Of a stretch of DNA of 64,000 nucleotides, positions 42,567-51,825 are shown in pieces (position 1 is the first letter of the stretch; the number at the start of each line of letters is the position of its first letter). The DNA comes from Alphaproteobacteria bacterium. Lineage in GTDB: Bacteria > Pseudomonadota > Alphaproteobacteria > RF32 > CAG-239. Under the pieces are notes generated by a model, which saw nothing but the letters and a program-made list of their open reading frames with translations, was not told the origin of the DNA and searched no databases. The stretch covers positions 124,001-188,000 of the forward strand of contig CAAGHP010000013.1 of assembly GCA_900769705.1 (NCBI GenBank). Direction: 5' to 3'. Position numbers and translations under genes: made by a program.

Positions 42567-43778
42567 TTAGTGATGGGCTTTCATGTACTTTGTCAGTAGA
42601 TAGAAAGTCGGATTGTTCGGAACGCAGCGGGCGTAATTTTCCAGCAAATCATAGCGCTGTAAGTCTATTAAATTATAGATATAAGCGTCGCTGATGTTAT
42701 TACCGTCAATCAAAGCTTTGATTTCTTGTCCGATGTTGCGGCGCAAGATTTCATTAACAGTGTATTTAGAAACCTTATAAATTCGCGCCATACAGGCAAT
42801 TTCATCTTTAGAGCCGCGAGCAAGAATTTGTTTTTCAAACCATTCCTGCTTCTTCAGTTGTTTCAGTAAATGAGATAGCTGGTTGTTATGGCGAAGCAAA
42901 GCAAAAACCAATAACTCATCACCTTTTTTAAGCACAGCCGCAATGATTTTTTCTGTAAAAGGCATGTAGCAGCCGCAATCAATGTTCAGACATCGCGCTG
43001 CAAGCTGATAAAAACCATTGTCAATCAAATACACGATGGCTTTTTCACTAGGTAAAAAGCCACTATCCAAATAAGTGATGATTTCTTCAGAATTGCCGCG
43101 TAAAATAATTTTGTCACGGCTTTCTTCATCTAAAACAGGCTTAATGGTGTTTTTCAATGATTTCAGCATCAGGATAATCTCTTGAGAAGTCCCTTTGTTG
43201 ACAATTTCTGCATTGCGTTTTATCTCTATTCGATTTTTCAGCTGCAGCAAGGTAGTAGCTGTTTGACTTCGAAGATCGATTATGTCAAAAACGCGATGAT
43301 TATCCATCAATGTTTCCGCTTCATCCAGACGGCCGCGCTCGGCAACCATTTTAATGACGCCGATTGAGATATCTCTCTGAAAGATAAGCAAATGCTTGAT
43401 TTCAGCTTCAATGTCTCGTTTCATAACAGCATTCTGAACGTTTTCGGGAACTTTTTGATTATGCAGCAATAGTTTTATATTGTCGCTGTTGCCATTTTGC
43501 ACAATCATTTCAGCAGCTTTGTCGCAGACAGATTGATGTTCTATCAAATCGAAAATCTCTGAAGGCATCTGTTCTATCAAAAGAACTTGATTCTCATCGC
43601 TTAAAACGCGTTTCCTGATAAAATACCCTCTTATCTCAGCTTCATTTTTGCGTAAAATAAGAGCCTCTTGCGCTTTTTTCGAAAATTCATAGTCTGAATC
43701 CATCAGTTGAAAAACTTCATCAATAGTACCTTTTTGCACTAGTTTTGCAAAGCGGTTATGAAAATAATTCCAAAACAT
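42567..43778 (-). CDS. Alpha-solenoid repeat protein, 403 aa
   Basis: A soluble protein built of repeating pairs of helices about 33-36 residues long, with recurring ILRGNSEEI / IVNKGTSQEI / IVQNGNSDNI / ILARGSKDEI turns. This is an alpha-solenoid similar in spirit to HEAT or DUF2336-type repeats. It shares a sequence block with the 244-aa protein at 8317 (LSDENQVLLIEQMPSEIF). No signal peptide. The start lacks a Shine-Dalgarno sequence (TCATTATG context). Probably a lineage-specific family of unknown function. Confidence 0.65.
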   Translation of the reverse strand: MFWNYFHNRFAKLVQKGTIDEVFQLMDSDYEFSKKAQEALILRKNEAEIRGYFIRKRVLSDENQVLLIEQMPSEIFDLIEHQSVCDKAAEMIVQNGNSDNIKLLLHNQKVPENVQNAVMKRDIEAEIKHLLIFQRDISIGVIKMVAERGRLDEAETLMDNHRVFDIIDLRSQTATTLLQLKNRIEIKRNAEIVNKGTSQEIILMLKSLKNTIKPVLDEESRDKIILRGNSEEIITYLDSGFLPSEKAIVYLIDNGFYQLAARCLNIDCGCYMPFTEKIIAAVLKKGDELLVFALLRHNNQLSHLLKQLKKQEWFEKQILARGSKDEIACMARIYKVSKYTVNEILRRNIGQEIKALIDGNNISDAYIYNLIDLQRYDLLENYARCVPNNPTFYLLTKYMKAHH

Positions 43779-43803
43779 AATGATATAATTTTAGTGAAAC
43801 AAT

Positions 43804-43847
43804 AATAAAAAAATACGATTATTATATATCATAATCGTATTTTTTTG
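43804..43847. terminator. Bidirectional terminator
   Basis: ATACGATTAT pairs with ATAATCGTAT, flanked by A-run and T-run. It ends the DUF2207 gene on the minus strand. Confidence 0.8.
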
Positions 43848-43863
43848 TCAAGCCGGTATTTGT

Positions 43864-46008
43864 CTAAATGATGCCTATCAGGCTTTGTTTTATGTTTTCG
43901 GCAACGTCCAATCGGTAATAGTTTTTGTTTGAAACATTCTGCGGGTAATATTCCGAAATTCCTAAAGCCAAAATATTGGATTGCTGATTTATAAAGTCGC
44001 GGCTCAAATTGATGGCATCGGCACCGGAAATCAGATATTCTTTGAAATTTCCGATAGAATTTTTGGCTTCGTTAATAAAGTTGTTATGTTCATTAAATGT
44101 ATGCGAAAATTTAAATATCGTAACAATCATAGATATAATCAGCGCCGAAGTTATCCAGCCGGTATAAGTGCTGCAAAACAGCCAAATTAAAACAATCGCA
44201 GCCAATGAAAACAGCTTAAATGGCAAACCAACCAAGATATATTTGAACTTGTGGAACAAAATCCAGATATAAAAGGCAAACAGCAGGCTGGAGGCTAGCA
44301 TAATAATCAGGCTCTGTGCCAGATTAACACTGTTGTAAGCTACAAAAAATTCAGTCAAAATCAGCATTGTAATACTGAAAATAACATAGCTGATATTTTG
44401 CAGCAGGCGGAATTTTTTGATTTGCTTATTGATGCTTTTTTCAAAAATCCTTTTGGCTTTTTTCAGTTTTATATTATTGCTGACATTGATTTCCAACTTT
44501 GTCGATTTTTTAGCAAACAAAAGTTTCAGGGCTTTTTTCTCAAGCTTACTGAGTTTGCTGCTTTTGATGTTTTTGGCCACCAAAAAACAGTGGTTATTTT
44601 CACAAATTAAATCGACGGCGTTTTTACGGAAAAGCTCAAGCAGTTTGGCAACATAAGCAACACGATCAAATTTGCCGATGGAAATGCTGCGAGCCAAGGC
44701 TCCGCTGTAGGAAGGCTTATAGCTGCTGCGACGCTCTTTTTTCAGGCTGATAAGCGAAAGTAAAAATGAACCAAAAATAGCCATAAAACCAATGCCGGCA
44801 TAAAGAATATTGCCCCAATCCAGCAAAAATGAAGTTAAACTCTTATCATAGTTTTTCAAAAAAACATTGCGGTTCATCACGGTTATAATATCCATATTTT
44901 CTCCGTTTAGCAAAGGAGTGATATTGGAAAACGCTAAAACATTTTTAGCCAAACTAAAAATGTTGGTACGTTGGTTTGTGATGTTTTTTCCTTGCCCGAC
45001 AATCGCTTGAGCGTCTTTAAATGAATGGCCTTCCGGCAGAGAAACAATAGCGTTGGCCGAAGTAATAAAAGCGTTGAGCGGATGTCCGGTCAGATTCCAA
45101 TCCATAAAAATCAAATTTTCGGCAGTTTGCAGCTTGTTATTTATCATATAATTGAATTTATATGTATAAACCCCAGGTTCCAGCGGCTGATTATATTTTG
45201 GCTTCAGCAAAATATTTTGACCGTTTTCTTCGGCTGTGTATGGTACTTTTACTCCGTTTACCGTCACTTCATTCAGTAGCATGTCTATGCGGTGTCCGCG
45301 CTTTCCGTGGTATTGCGTATATTTAGGGAAAACACGTTCTAAACCGCGGGCAAATTTGCGTCCGTTAGCTACAATGGTTATGGTGTCTTCAACTTTGATA
45401 TAACCGTTGGACTGAATATCTATATAGCTCAAAAAATAGGGAATGTGCTCCAAAGCCGGAGCCAAAATTTTGCGTCCGCTCGGCAAAGTTACGCTGACTG
45501 TCGGAATACGTTCTTCCTGCGGTGCAGCGGCTGAGTCTTGCGGAGCTTTTATAAAAAAGCGAGTCGCCGATTTGGCTGCATTTTGCTCGCTGGCGGCGTT
45601 TTCGGAATCTTCCGCATTGTCGGTCGGCTTGTTTTTGTTATTGATGGCGTTTAATGTCTGCTCATAAATTTTTTGAAATGTACTTTTGCCGGCTTCTTTT
45701 TGCTGTTCATAAAATTCCGGAGGCGGCACCACGCTGGTAGAAGAAGCTTTATCCCACTGGGTGTTTTCATCCATATTGATTTTTAGGGCATCTTCAAATC
45801 TTTTTTTGAAAAATTCACGCACGGCTTCCTGATCATTAGGATCAGGCATTCCCGGAGCTAATTCCAGCGGATTTCTGGGCTTATCTTTTTGCTTGGCCTG
45901 CCGAGCCTCATATTCCGGCATGCCGGCTAAAGGAATAACGTCAGCGGTGGCTTTGCAGATAAAACCGCTTAAAGTCAAACCAATGGCAACTGAAAAAAAC
46001 TTATTCAT
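43864..46008 (-). CDS. DUF2207 family membrane protein
   Basis: The 714-aa protein has a signal peptide (NKFFSVAIGLTLSGFICKATA), a disordered Pro/Asp-rich segment (about 25-165), the extracytoplasmic DUF2207 beta domain (about 170-400: SYIDIQSNGYIKVEDTITI, YHGKRGHRIDML, PLEPGVYTYKFNYMI), a membrane helix near 415, a basic cytoplasmic region and three or four further helices (about 560-640). Family members have no established function. Length and layout are typical except for the longer linker. RBS AGGGAAA. Confidence 0.8.
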   Translation of the reverse strand: MNKFFSVAIGLTLSGFICKATADVIPLAGMPEYEARQAKQKDKPRNPLELAPGMPDPNDQEAVREFFKKRFEDALKINMDENTQWDKASSTSVVPPPEFYEQQKEAGKSTFQKIYEQTLNAINNKNKPTDNAEDSENAASEQNAAKSATRFFIKAPQDSAAAPQEERIPTVSVTLPSGRKILAPALEHIPYFLSYIDIQSNGYIKVEDTITIVANGRKFARGLERVFPKYTQYHGKRGHRIDMLLNEVTVNGVKVPYTAEENGQNILLKPKYNQPLEPGVYTYKFNYMINNKLQTAENLIFMDWNLTGHPLNAFITSANAIVSLPEGHSFKDAQAIVGQGKNITNQRTNIFSLAKNVLAFSNITPLLNGENMDIITVMNRNVFLKNYDKSLTSFLLDWGNILYAGIGFMAIFGSFLLSLISLKKERRSSYKPSYSGALARSISIGKFDRVAYVAKLLELFRKNAVDLICENNHCFLVAKNIKSSKLSKLEKKALKLLFAKKSTKLEINVSNNIKLKKAKRIFEKSINKQIKKFRLLQNISYVIFSITMLILTEFFVAYNSVNLAQSLIIMLASSLLFAFYIWILFHKFKYILVGLPFKLFSLAAIVLIWLFCSTYTGWITSALIISMIVTIFKFSHTFNEHNNFINEAKNSIGNFKEYLISGADAINLSRDFINQQSNILALGISEYYPQNVSNKNYYRLDVAENIKQSLIGII

Positions 46009-46090
46009 AAAGCGTTTCCCTGTGTTTACAAATCAAATACTTTTGTTTAATATAACCGGTAAAGATTAAAAAAGTTATAAGGAGATGCAA

Positions 46091-46816
46091 ATGAAACAAA
46101 AAGTTGCTGCTGTTATTTTGGGTGCCGGAAAAGGTACGCGCATGCATTCAAATAAACCGAAAGTTTTGATGCCGGTTTGCGGCAAAACCATGATTAAACG
46201 CATTATAGACACGCTGGAAAGTATTCCGGTAGATGAAATTGTTACGGTTATCTCTCCGGAAGGACAAGATGTGGCTAAAGAAGTTGCTCCTTATCCGACT
46301 TGCGTGCAGGAGCTGCAGCTCGGAACGGGGCACGCCGTCAGCTGCGCCAAAGATTTTTTGAAAGATTTTGATGGAACCGTGCTGGTTGTTTTTGGCGATA
46401 CGCCGCTGATTACGCGCCGCACTTATGAAAAAGCGATTGCAAAAGTAGAAGACGGCTATGCGGTTGTGGTTTTGGGTTTCCATCCAAAAGATCCGGCTCG
46501 CTACGGGCGTTTGGTTATGAACGGTGCCGAACTTGATCGAATTGTGGAATTTAAAGATGCAACGGATGAAGAACGGGCAATTGATTTTTGCAATTCAGGG
46601 TTTATGTCATTCAGCGGTAAGCATCTGTTTTCTATTCTGTCAAAAATCGGCAATAAAAATGCTTCCGGCGAATTTTATCTGACCGATGCAGTGGCTGTAG
46701 CAAAACAGATGGGCTTGAAATGTACGGCTTTTGCCGGAGATGCTGAAGAAGTTGCCAGTGCAAACACCTTGGAGGAGCTGGCATTGTTGGAAGAATATTG
46801 CCGAAAGAACAGCTGA
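46091..46816 (+). CDS. GlmU-like nucleotidyltransferase, N-terminal domain only
   Basis: The 241-aa protein matches the uridyltransferase half of GlmU: nucleotide loop LGAGKGTRMHSNKPKVLMPV, ELQLGTGHAV, FGDTPLI, NSGFMSF and NASGEFYLTDAV. It lacks the C-terminal left-handed beta-helix acetyltransferase. It could activate an amino sugar or other sugar phosphate with UTP. ATG 46091 is preferred over 46085 because AAGGAG is correctly spaced. The stop TGA overlaps the next ATG (TGATG). If a full glmU exists elsewhere, this is a paralogue. Confidence 0.85.
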   Translation: MKQKVAAVILGAGKGTRMHSNKPKVLMPVCGKTMIKRIIDTLESIPVDEIVTVISPEGQDVAKEVAPYPTCVQELQLGTGHAVSCAKDFLKDFDGTVLVVFGDTPLITRRTYEKAIAKVEDGYAVVVLGFHPKDPARYGRLVMNGAELDRIVEFKDATDEERAIDFCNSGFMSFSGKHLFSILSKIGNKNASGEFYLTDAVAVAKQMGLKCTAFAGDAEEVASANTLEELALLEEYCRKNS

Positions 46817-47499
46817 TGGAGCGTTTTTTTAAACTATTATACTATTATTTTTTGGGAATGCTGGTTTTGTTGACTGTTTATTTAACGGTTATGTTGGCTG
46901 TGGCTCCCAGAAATGATGCCTTGAAACGCGGTTTTATTCCGTGCACAGAGGCATTTGTACTCAGAGTTTCGAAGTGCGAGCGCGGAAGTATCGGTTGCAT
47001 GACCGCCGGAATTTGGAATGACACCAAATGCAATCTGTATGTTATTTTTGACGGTATGGGGGCTTGGATACGAGGCAGACAGCCGACACCGTGGGCAAAC
47101 TATTTGTTTGTACCGACCACAAGTGCCGAGCAAGATACTGAAAATCCATATATCGGAGTGGTCAGCGAGGATATCAAAGCTTTGGACGAACAGCGTCGCT
47201 TTTTGGAAGACCGTCAAAAAGAACTAGAAGAAGCCAAACAGCGCAATTTGAACTTGAATGACAAAATTTTGCAAGTCGAAGATATTGAAAACTATAAGGA
47301 AAAGACAACCGAAGAGCCGGCAAAGCAAATCGGAGATTCAAATATAGACGATGAAGCTTTTATGGAAGATTTTGCTGACGACAAAGCAGATGAAACAAAG
47401 GCGCAAACACCAAAATCAGAGAGTGAAAACGCAAAAGCCGTGTTAAAAATAAATGCAAAGAAAAGTGTTGAGAAAAAAGGAGAAATCAATGACAAATAA
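46816..47499 (+). CDS. Membrane-anchored hypothetical protein, 227 aa
   Basis: ATG 46816 overlaps the GlmU-like stop. One N-terminal membrane helix (YYYFLGMLVLLTVYLTVMLA) is followed by a small cysteine-bearing domain (CTEAFVLRVSKCERGSIGCM) and then a long charged coiled-coil and Lys/Glu-rich tail. I do not recognise the family. The tail overlaps the pepF start by 11 bases, so the three genes are one operon. Confidence 0.7.
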   Translation: MERFFKLLYYYFLGMLVLLTVYLTVMLAVAPRNDALKRGFIPCTEAFVLRVSKCERGSIGCMTAGIWNDTKCNLYVIFDGMGAWIRGRQPTPWANYLFVPTTSAEQDTENPYIGVVSEDIKALDEQRRFLEDRQKELEEAKQRNLNLNDKILQVEDIENYKEKTTEEPAKQIGDSNIDDEAFMEDFADDKADETKAQTPKSESENAKAVLKINAKKSVEKKGEINDK

Positions 47500-49264
47500 G
47501 ATGCCTGCTTGGGATTTGAGCGATTACTATAAAAATATGGCAGACGCAAAAATTGCTGCAGATTTGGAAGAATACCGTCACGGAACCGAAGAATTTGCTA
47601 AACGCTATAAAGGTAAATTAGTTTCTTTGTCAGCGGTAGAATTTTTGGATGCGATAAAAGATATTGAGCGCCGTTCTAAAATTGCCGGTCGTTTGGGCGG
47701 TTTTGCCTATCTTAATATGGTTACGCAAATGAAAAATGTTGAGGCTGTGGCGTTTTATCAAGATATTCAGGAAAAATTGACTGATTACTGCAAGCCGGCA
47801 ATTTTCTTTTCGTTGGAATTTAATGCGTTGCCGGATGCCAAAATTGAGGAATGGCTGCAAAATAAAGATGTGGCGTTCTATAAATATTGGATAAATCGTA
47901 TGCGCAAGTTCAAGAATTATGAACTTTCGGAACCGGTGGAAGAAATTTTGGTCGAAAAATCATTGACTTCTTCCGAGGCTTGGGTGCGTTTGTATGAAGA
48001 AACATCATCGCGCTTGGTTTATACGGTTGATGGCAAAGAATATAATGATGCCGAACTATCTAAGCTGATGCTGGATAAAAATCCGGAAATTCGAGAAAAA
48101 GCCGGCAAAGAGCTGAACCGTGTTTTGAAAGAAAACGGACATCTCATGACTTTTATTTATAATATGGTGATGAAAGACAAAGCCATAGAAGATGAAAAAC
48201 GCGGCTTTAAAACTCCGGTTTCTTCTCGTAACTTGAGCGAAGATGTCAGTGATGAAACGGTTGAAGTTTTGGCGCAGACCGTGAAAAAACATTATAAGGA
48301 TATTTCTGAGCGTTTTTATAAACTGAAAGCAAAATGGCTGGGTGTTGAAAAGATTGCTTATTGGGATAGAAACGCTCCTCTTCCGTTTGCTGCCGACACT
48401 ACATATAGCTGGGATGAGGCGGTGCAGATTGTGCTGAACGCCTATAAAGAATTTTCGCCGAAGCTGTATAACATCGCTAAAGACTTTTTTGAGCATAACT
48501 GGATAGATGTTCCTCCTCGCGATGGCAAGCGCAGCGGCGCTTTCTGCAGTGGTCCGATTAGCGATGAACACCCTTATTTAATGCTGAATTTTGTAGGTAA
48601 GCAAAACGATGTTTTGACTTTAGCGCATGAGCTCGGACATGGCTGCCACCATCAGCTGCGTTTGAAAAACGGCGAGCTGAACGAGCATTCTCGCATGACA
48701 TCGGAAGAAGTGGCTTCTGTGTTTGGGGAAATGATGGTGTTCCAATCCATGTTGCGCAATTTGAAAGACGACAAGGCCAAACTGTGTTTGATTGCTTCTA
48801 AAGTCGGCGATATGATTAACACGGCCATTCGGCAAATTGCCTTTCACTTTTTTGAAACCCGCGCCCACAACGAGCGGAAAAACGGCGAAGTTTCGGAAGA
48901 GCGTCTGTGTCAAATTTGGCTGGAGGAAATGCGCGACAGCTTAGGCGAATATGTTGAAGTAACCGATGATAGCAAGCATATTTGGTCTATGGTCGGTCAC
49001 TTCTTTTTCCTGCCGTTTTATGTTTATGCTTATTCATTTGCCGATTGCTTTGTCAACTCTTTGTATCAGGTAAGCCAATCCGGCAAAGTAGAAAATTTTG
49101 CTGATAAATATTTGGATATGCTTTCTAAAACCGCGCTGGAAGATTATGACAAGATTCTGGCCCCGTTTGGTTTAAACCCGAACAGTCCAGATTTTTGGGA
49201 ATATGGTTTATCCTTAATTTCATCGTATATTGATATGTTGGAAGATCTTGATTCTCGGATATAA
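47489..49264 (+). CDS. pepF: Oligoendopeptidase F-type M3 metallopeptidase
   Basis: PepF cleaves short peptides in the cytoplasm. The 591-aa protein has the zinc motif HELGHGCHH (HExGH, about residues 394-402), the downstream EEVASVFGEMMVF glutamate region and the typical N-terminal PAWDLSDYYKN. ATG 47489 with AAGGAG is preferred over the in-frame 47453 codon. It closes the operon with the GlmU-like and membrane genes. Confidence 0.94.
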   Translation: MTNKMPAWDLSDYYKNMADAKIAADLEEYRHGTEEFAKRYKGKLVSLSAVEFLDAIKDIERRSKIAGRLGGFAYLNMVTQMKNVEAVAFYQDIQEKLTDYCKPAIFFSLEFNALPDAKIEEWLQNKDVAFYKYWINRMRKFKNYELSEPVEEILVEKSLTSSEAWVRLYEETSSRLVYTVDGKEYNDAELSKLMLDKNPEIREKAGKELNRVLKENGHLMTFIYNMVMKDKAIEDEKRGFKTPVSSRNLSEDVSDETVEVLAQTVKKHYKDISERFYKLKAKWLGVEKIAYWDRNAPLPFAADTTYSWDEAVQIVLNAYKEFSPKLYNIAKDFFEHNWIDVPPRDGKRSGAFCSGPISDEHPYLMLNFVGKQNDVLTLAHELGHGCHHQLRLKNGELNEHSRMTSEEVASVFGEMMVFQSMLRNLKDDKAKLCLIASKVGDMINTAIRQIAFHFFETRAHNERKNGEVSEERLCQIWLEEMRDSLGEYVEVTDDSKHIWSMVGHFFFLPFYVYAYSFADCFVNSLYQVSQSGKVENFADKYLDMLSKTALEDYDKILAPFGLNPNSPDFWEYGLSLISSYIDMLEDLDSRI

Positions 49265-49307
49265 GGAAACTCGTCTAATGGTCTACTACTTTTAACTTTT
49301 GTGCTTG
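49265..49307 (+). other. Segment upstream of tandem RNA-like units
   Basis: GAAACTCG (49265-49273) is complementary to CGAGTTTC (about 49361-49369) in the first tandem unit, so this segment may form the 5' arm of a longer structure. No ORF. Confidence 0.3.
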
Positions 49308-49516
49308 TGTACTAATTTGTACACGGCGCAAAAAAGTTAATGCGTATTAGCCTCATTATCCGAGTTTCTGAGAGTTAGTGCCGGTTGCAACAATAAGCAG
49401 CCGGTTTTTCTTATGTACTATTATGTACACGGCGCAAAAAAGTTAATGCGCATTATCCTCATTATCCGAGTTTTTATGGACTTGTGCCGGCTGTTTGAAA
49501 ATAGCAGCCGGTATTA
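49308..49516 (+). ncRNA. Tandem pair of homologous RNA-like units
   Basis: Unit 1 (49308-49408) and unit 2 (49414-49516) share a core: GTACACGGCGCAAAAAAG, then TTAATGCGYATTA, then CCTCATTATCCGAGTTT, and each ends in a hairpin (CCGGTTGC/GCAGCCGG plus T5; CCGGCTG/CAGCCGG). Within the core GCGCA pairs with TGCGC or TGCGT. Where the copies differ, C-to-T changes keep pairing as G-U. The period is 106 bases. No protein frame is preserved. They look like two small RNA genes or a tandem regulatory element of unknown class. Confidence 0.55.
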
Positions 49517-49526
49517 TTATATACCG

Positions 49527-49559
49527 AAAACCCCGCATATTTTATTTGCGGGGCTTTTC
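49527..49559. terminator. Intrinsic terminator of the ferritin-like gene
   Basis: CCCCGC pairs with GCGGGG across an 11-base loop, flanked by AAAA and CTTTT. It works on both strands and separates the RNA-like units from the minus-strand ferritin-like gene. Confidence 0.75.
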
Positions 49560-49576
49560 TGATGTCAGGTTAAATT

Positions 49577-50059
49577 TTAGTTTTTAAAATCTGCTTCAAA
49601 ATCTTCCATTTCTTGTTCGTGTTCCAGTTCCTCTTTGAGAATTTTGCGGGAAATGCGAAAAGTTTCAAAATCCTTGCCCTCTGTCATCTCGCAAAGGCGC
49701 TGATAACGCTCAACGGCGCAGCGCTCTGAAGCCAAATTTTCTTTAACCAGCGTTTGCACATCCGTAACTTTCGGCGGCATATAGCGGCAGCGAGCCAAAC
49801 GTCCCCAATCTTCCGGACTGAGCGCCGGAGTGCCGCCCAGCTGCAAAATGCGGTTAGCCAGCCAATCGGCGTGTTTCAGCTCTTCGCCGGCATGCTCCTC
49901 AAATTCCTTGACAATACTCGGACGTTCCGGTCCGTAAGCCAGCTTGGCTCCGAGCCAATATTGATAGTAGGCCAGCCACTCTTCGGCATACGCTTCATTT
50001 AAAACTTTCAGTAGTTCGTCTAAGTCCAGTTTAATAATTTTTTTAGCCATTTCACCCAT
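49577..50059 (-). CDS. Ferritin-like (bacterioferritin-type) diiron protein
   Basis: The 160-aa helical protein has the ferritin diiron pattern: ligands in LNEAYAEEWLAYYQYW, EFEEHAGEELKHADWL (ExxH), ASERCAVERYQRL and KILKEELEHEQEME (ExxH). It starts MGEMAKKIIKLDLDELLKVL at ATG 50059 after AGGAGA; the 50101 codon is too far upstream. Probable role is iron storage or oxidative-stress protection. It differs from classical Bfr in lacking an obvious haem methionine, but this is by eye. Confidence 0.8.
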   Translation of the reverse strand: MGEMAKKIIKLDLDELLKVLNEAYAEEWLAYYQYWLGAKLAYGPERPSIVKEFEEHAGEELKHADWLANRILQLGGTPALSPEDWGRLARCRYMPPKVTDVQTLVKENLASERCAVERYQRLCEMTEGKDFETFRISRKILKEELEHEQEMEDFEADFKN

Positions 50060-50178
50060 TTTATATCTCCTAATATATTGCATCAGAACATATATAATCA
50101 CTAAGCAAACAGAATCAACGTTTACGACTATTTAATATTTTGCATCTAAACTCAAATCTATGTAAAAGGAGAAATATT

Positions 50179-50829
50179 ATGGTTTTGGTGGCTCCCAGCC
50201 TGTTGGCGGCAAATTTCAGATGTTTGGCAGATGAGGTGCAAATGGTTGAACAAGCCGGTGCAGATTGGCTGCATTTAGACATTATGGACGGGCATTTTGT
50301 GCCTAATTTAAGTTTTGGTGCTGATATGATAAAGCAGCTGCGTCCAGTCAGTAAGCTGTTTTTTGACGTGCATTTAATGGTGCAAGAGCCAAACAATTTT
50401 CTGCCGCAGTTTTTGCATAGCGGCGCCGATTTAATTACCGTGCATTATGAATCGTGTTCTGATTTGCACGCGGTGTTGGCGCAAATCAAAGCTGCGGGCT
50501 TAAAAGCCGGAGTTTCGCTAAAGCCTAAAACACCGGCAAGTGTTTTAGAACCGTATCTGACGGAAATTGATAATATTTTGATTATGACCGTTGAACCGGG
50601 GTTTGGCGGACAAAAATTTATGGCGGAGATGCTGCAAAAAGTTGCGGAGTCATCTAAAATGGCGGCTGAGCGCGCTGTAACCGTTGAGGTCGACGGCGGT
50701 GTAAATTCGGAAACCGCCAAGTTTTGCGTAGAACAGGGAGCGAAAGTTTTGGTTGCCGGCAGCGCTGTTTTTAAGAGTGATAATCCGGCGGAAGTCATCA
50801 GACAGCTGCATAGTTTGGGAGAAAAATAA
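50179..50829 (+). CDS. rpe: Ribulose-phosphate 3-epimerase
   Basis: Rpe interconverts ribulose-5-phosphate and xylulose-5-phosphate in the pentose phosphate pathway. The 216-aa TIM barrel has APSLLAANF, HLDIMDGHFVPNLSFG (metal-binding His/Asp), DVHLMV, MTVEPGFGGQKF and VDGGV. ATG 50179 follows AAAGGAG. Its TAA overlaps the phoB ATG (TAATG), so the two are coupled. Confidence 0.96.
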   Translation: MVLVAPSLLAANFRCLADEVQMVEQAGADWLHLDIMDGHFVPNLSFGADMIKQLRPVSKLFFDVHLMVQEPNNFLPQFLHSGADLITVHYESCSDLHAVLAQIKAAGLKAGVSLKPKTPASVLEPYLTEIDNILIMTVEPGFGGQKFMAEMLQKVAESSKMAAERAVTVEVDGGVNSETAKFCVEQGAKVLVAGSAVFKSDNPAEVIRQLHSLGEK

Positions 50830-51530
50830 TGGCTACGATTATGATTGTGGAAGACGAGCAGGCAATTGCACTGTTGCTGAAATATAACTTAGAAAAAAAC
50901 GGCTATGAAACGATTATCGTATCGCATGGCAATCGGGTGGTCACTGCGGTTGAAAAATATCTGCCGTCGTTGGTTTTGCTGGACTGGATGTTGCCGGAAA
51001 TGTCAGGGTTGGAGCTTTGTAAGATTATCCGCAATAATCCGGAGTTGAAAAATATTCCGATTATAATGCTGACAGCCAAAAGTCAGGAAGAAGACAAAGT
51101 TATCGGGCTTTCGGCCGGCGCAGACGACTATGTGACTAAGCCATTTTCGGTGCCGGAACTATTGGCGCGCATAAAGACAAATCTGCGTCGCGTTAGCACA
51201 GTTAATCAGCCGATAAAGAGAGAATACACCTTTAAGGATATTCGTTTAGACGCGGTAGAGAAAAAGGTTTTTCGCGGCGAAAACTATGTGCGTTTGGGAC
51301 CGACTGAGTTTCGGATTTTGAAGCTTCTGATAGCCAATCCGCGTCAGGTTTTTTCGCGTGAAGATTTGCTGAAAGAGGTTTGGGGAAATAGCGTATATGT
51401 GGAAATGCGCACGGTAGATGTGCATATTCGCCGCCTGCGCAAAGCCTTAAATGAGTTCGGTGCCGATTATATTCGCACCATACGTGCCACCGGTTATTCT
51501 ATTGATGATCACGAAGTTGAAGCGGAGTAA
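50829..51530 (+). CDS. phoB: PhoB-type response regulator
   Basis: The 233-aa OmpR/PhoB-family protein has a receiver domain with the acidic pair EDE (9-11), phospho-acceptor Asp in LVLLDWMLPE, and Lys in YVTKPF, followed by a winged helix (RLGPTEFRILKLLIANPRQV, VDVHIRRLRKAL). PhoB controls phosphate uptake when activated by PhoR. No phoR is adjacent; the partner here is rpe. The name rests on sequence similarity, so a different OmpR-family role is possible. Confidence 0.85.
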   Translation: MATIMIVEDEQAIALLLKYNLEKNGYETIIVSHGNRVVTAVEKYLPSLVLLDWMLPEMSGLELCKIIRNNPELKNIPIIMLTAKSQEEDKVIGLSAGADDYVTKPFSVPELLARIKTNLRRVSTVNQPIKREYTFKDIRLDAVEKKVFRGENYVRLGPTEFRILKLLIANPRQVFSREDLLKEVWGNSVYVEMRTVDVHIRRLRKALNEFGADYIRTIRATGYSIDDHEVEAE

Positions 51531-51536
51531 TAAAAA

Positions 51537-51667
51537 CGGGCAGACCTCAGTAAAACAGCAGGCAGCACCTGAACATAATTCGCCAACGCCTTTCAAATAT
51601 TTGCCGTTCTTAAAACGTTCATAGGCAAAATAAGCGCCGGCACCCTGACTTACCAGCGGGATTTATT
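51537..51667 (-). pseudogene. Relic of the C-terminal domain of the giant repeat protein family
   Basis: The minus strand reads IPLVSQGAGAYFAYERFKNG, then KYLKGVGELCSGAACC. This aligns without gaps to IPFVSLAAGAYFAFE[stop]AKDG, EWGKAGCELLSGAAGC of the 10718 gene and its continuation. The stop position corresponds to Arg here (CGT). It is out of frame with the 5' fragment at 51668-51825 and ends abruptly near the phoB stop. Confidence 0.7.
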
Positions 51668-51825
51668 ATTTCTAAAGAAATAGAACAAGGCTCAGACAAA
51701 CCTAAAAAAGTTCCATAATCTTTGACAGAGTTGCCATCTTTTTCAATATTAAATAGATGCTCAAGTTCATCCGGATATAAAAAATTTGAAAGAATGTTGT
51801 CTAAATAATCTTGTGTTATAGCCAT
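51668..51825 (-). pseudogene. 5' fragment of a gene abutting the repeat-family relic
   Basis: ATG 51825 (AGAAGA upstream) starts MAITQDYLDNILSNFLYPDE and continues with LEHLFNIEKDGNSVKDYGTF, then LGLSEPCSISLEI. It then meets the tail relic in a different frame and soon stops at 51619. It is probably the start of a gene joined to the family tail by an internal deletion. Function unknown. Confidence 0.45.
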
